Below, in pieces: positions 63,982-64,000 of a DNA stretch of 64,000 bases. The notes under the pieces were generated by a model. The model ran no database searches and was not told the origin of the DNA. It saw only the letters and a list, made by a program, of their open reading frames with translations. The stretch spans positions 83,958 through 147,957 of the forward strand of contig JAGOBA010000012.1 in NCBI GenBank assembly GCA_017983635.1, in the 5' to 3' direction. A program made the translations under genes and the position numbers. Numbering within the stretch: position 1 is the first letter of the stretch; each line of letters begins with the position of its first letter. This DNA comes from Alphaproteobacteria bacterium. GTDB lineage: Bacteria > Pseudomonadota > Alphaproteobacteria > Micropepsales > Micropepsaceae.

Positions 63982-64000
63982 CTGTCTCTTATACAACTCT
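63982..64000. other. Probable Tn5/Nextera mosaic-end adapter remnant at contig end
   Basis: CTGTCTCTTATACAACTCT matches the 19-bp transposase mosaic-end sequence CTGTCTCTTATACACATCT at 17 of 19 positions (two neighbouring bases swapped) and stops exactly at the last base. It is most likely library adapter, not genome. Confidence 0.75.

Overview
The window (about 62-63% G+C by eye over most of its length) is chromosomal DNA of an alphaproteobacterium. Evidence: two sites of the alphaproteobacterial SOS-box form (GAAC-N7-GAAC), a complete pqqABCDE operon, a cheY-cheZ pair, an Mla-type lipid transport operon, GANTC-rich promoter DNA and gene content typical of soil or freshwater Alphaproteobacteria. 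I cannot fix the family. The DNA is dense with overlapping start/stop codons (ATGA, GTGA, TGATG), so most genes lie in translationally coupled operons.

Layout. 1-9 kb: a methyltransferase cut by the window edge, nadK-moaA, glpK, a class II aldolase, an orphan large subunit of a molybdenum hydroxylase, RidA, and a dienelactone hydrolase divergent from an HxlR regulator with a perfect palindrome between them. 9-17 kb: an MFS exporter, a ferredoxin/ferredoxin reductase pair, chorismate mutase, a phosphonate-monoester-hydrolase-like enzyme coupled to a bicupin, an MBL hydrolase, an Hpt protein and NnrU. 17-23 kb: a large two-TM coiled-coil protein of polarity-factor architecture, then the four-gene Mla/MCE operon. 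23-29 kb: a TMEM143-like membrane protein, a CHASE2 cyclase, a dipeptide epimerase and a DUF2817 peptidase in one run. 29-32 kb: pqqABCDE. 32-38 kb: a six-gene co-directional set of unknown catabolic purpose. 38-45 kb: FAD monooxygenase and epoxide hydrolase, a tannase-family esterase, an ABA4-like membrane protein, SDR and KDPGal aldolase. 45-50 kb: cheY-cheZ, a hydrolase/DedA/ATP-grasp operon, DoxX-like and PlsC-like proteins. 50-55 kb: the complete tyrosine/homogentisate catabolic operon hppD-hmgA-fahA-maiA with a terminal marR. 55-62 kb: a prohibitin-like protein, a second marR facing a VOC gene across a palindrome, glutathione reductase, a PEP-CTERM exported protein, small exported proteins and an AraC regulator.

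The last 1.5 kb changes character: an unrecognised gene of lower G+C, then the 3' end (domains V and VI) of a group II intron. The final 19 bases match the Tn5/Nextera mosaic-end adapter at 17 of 19 positions, so the right edge is probably a contig end with untrimmed adapter, broken inside a repeated mobile element.

The most interesting unexplained signals are regulatory. The 561-bp region upstream of the PEP-CTERM gene holds a perfect 19-bp inverted repeat, three 8-bp direct repeats at exactly 11-bp spacing, and an SOS-box-like site. Other signals are a second SOS-like site overlapping a putative -10 at 61771, palindromic operators next to hxlR, both marR systems and the Mla operon, and four GANTC sites upstream of the coiled-coil gene. 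No CRISPR array, rRNA or tRNA gene was found.
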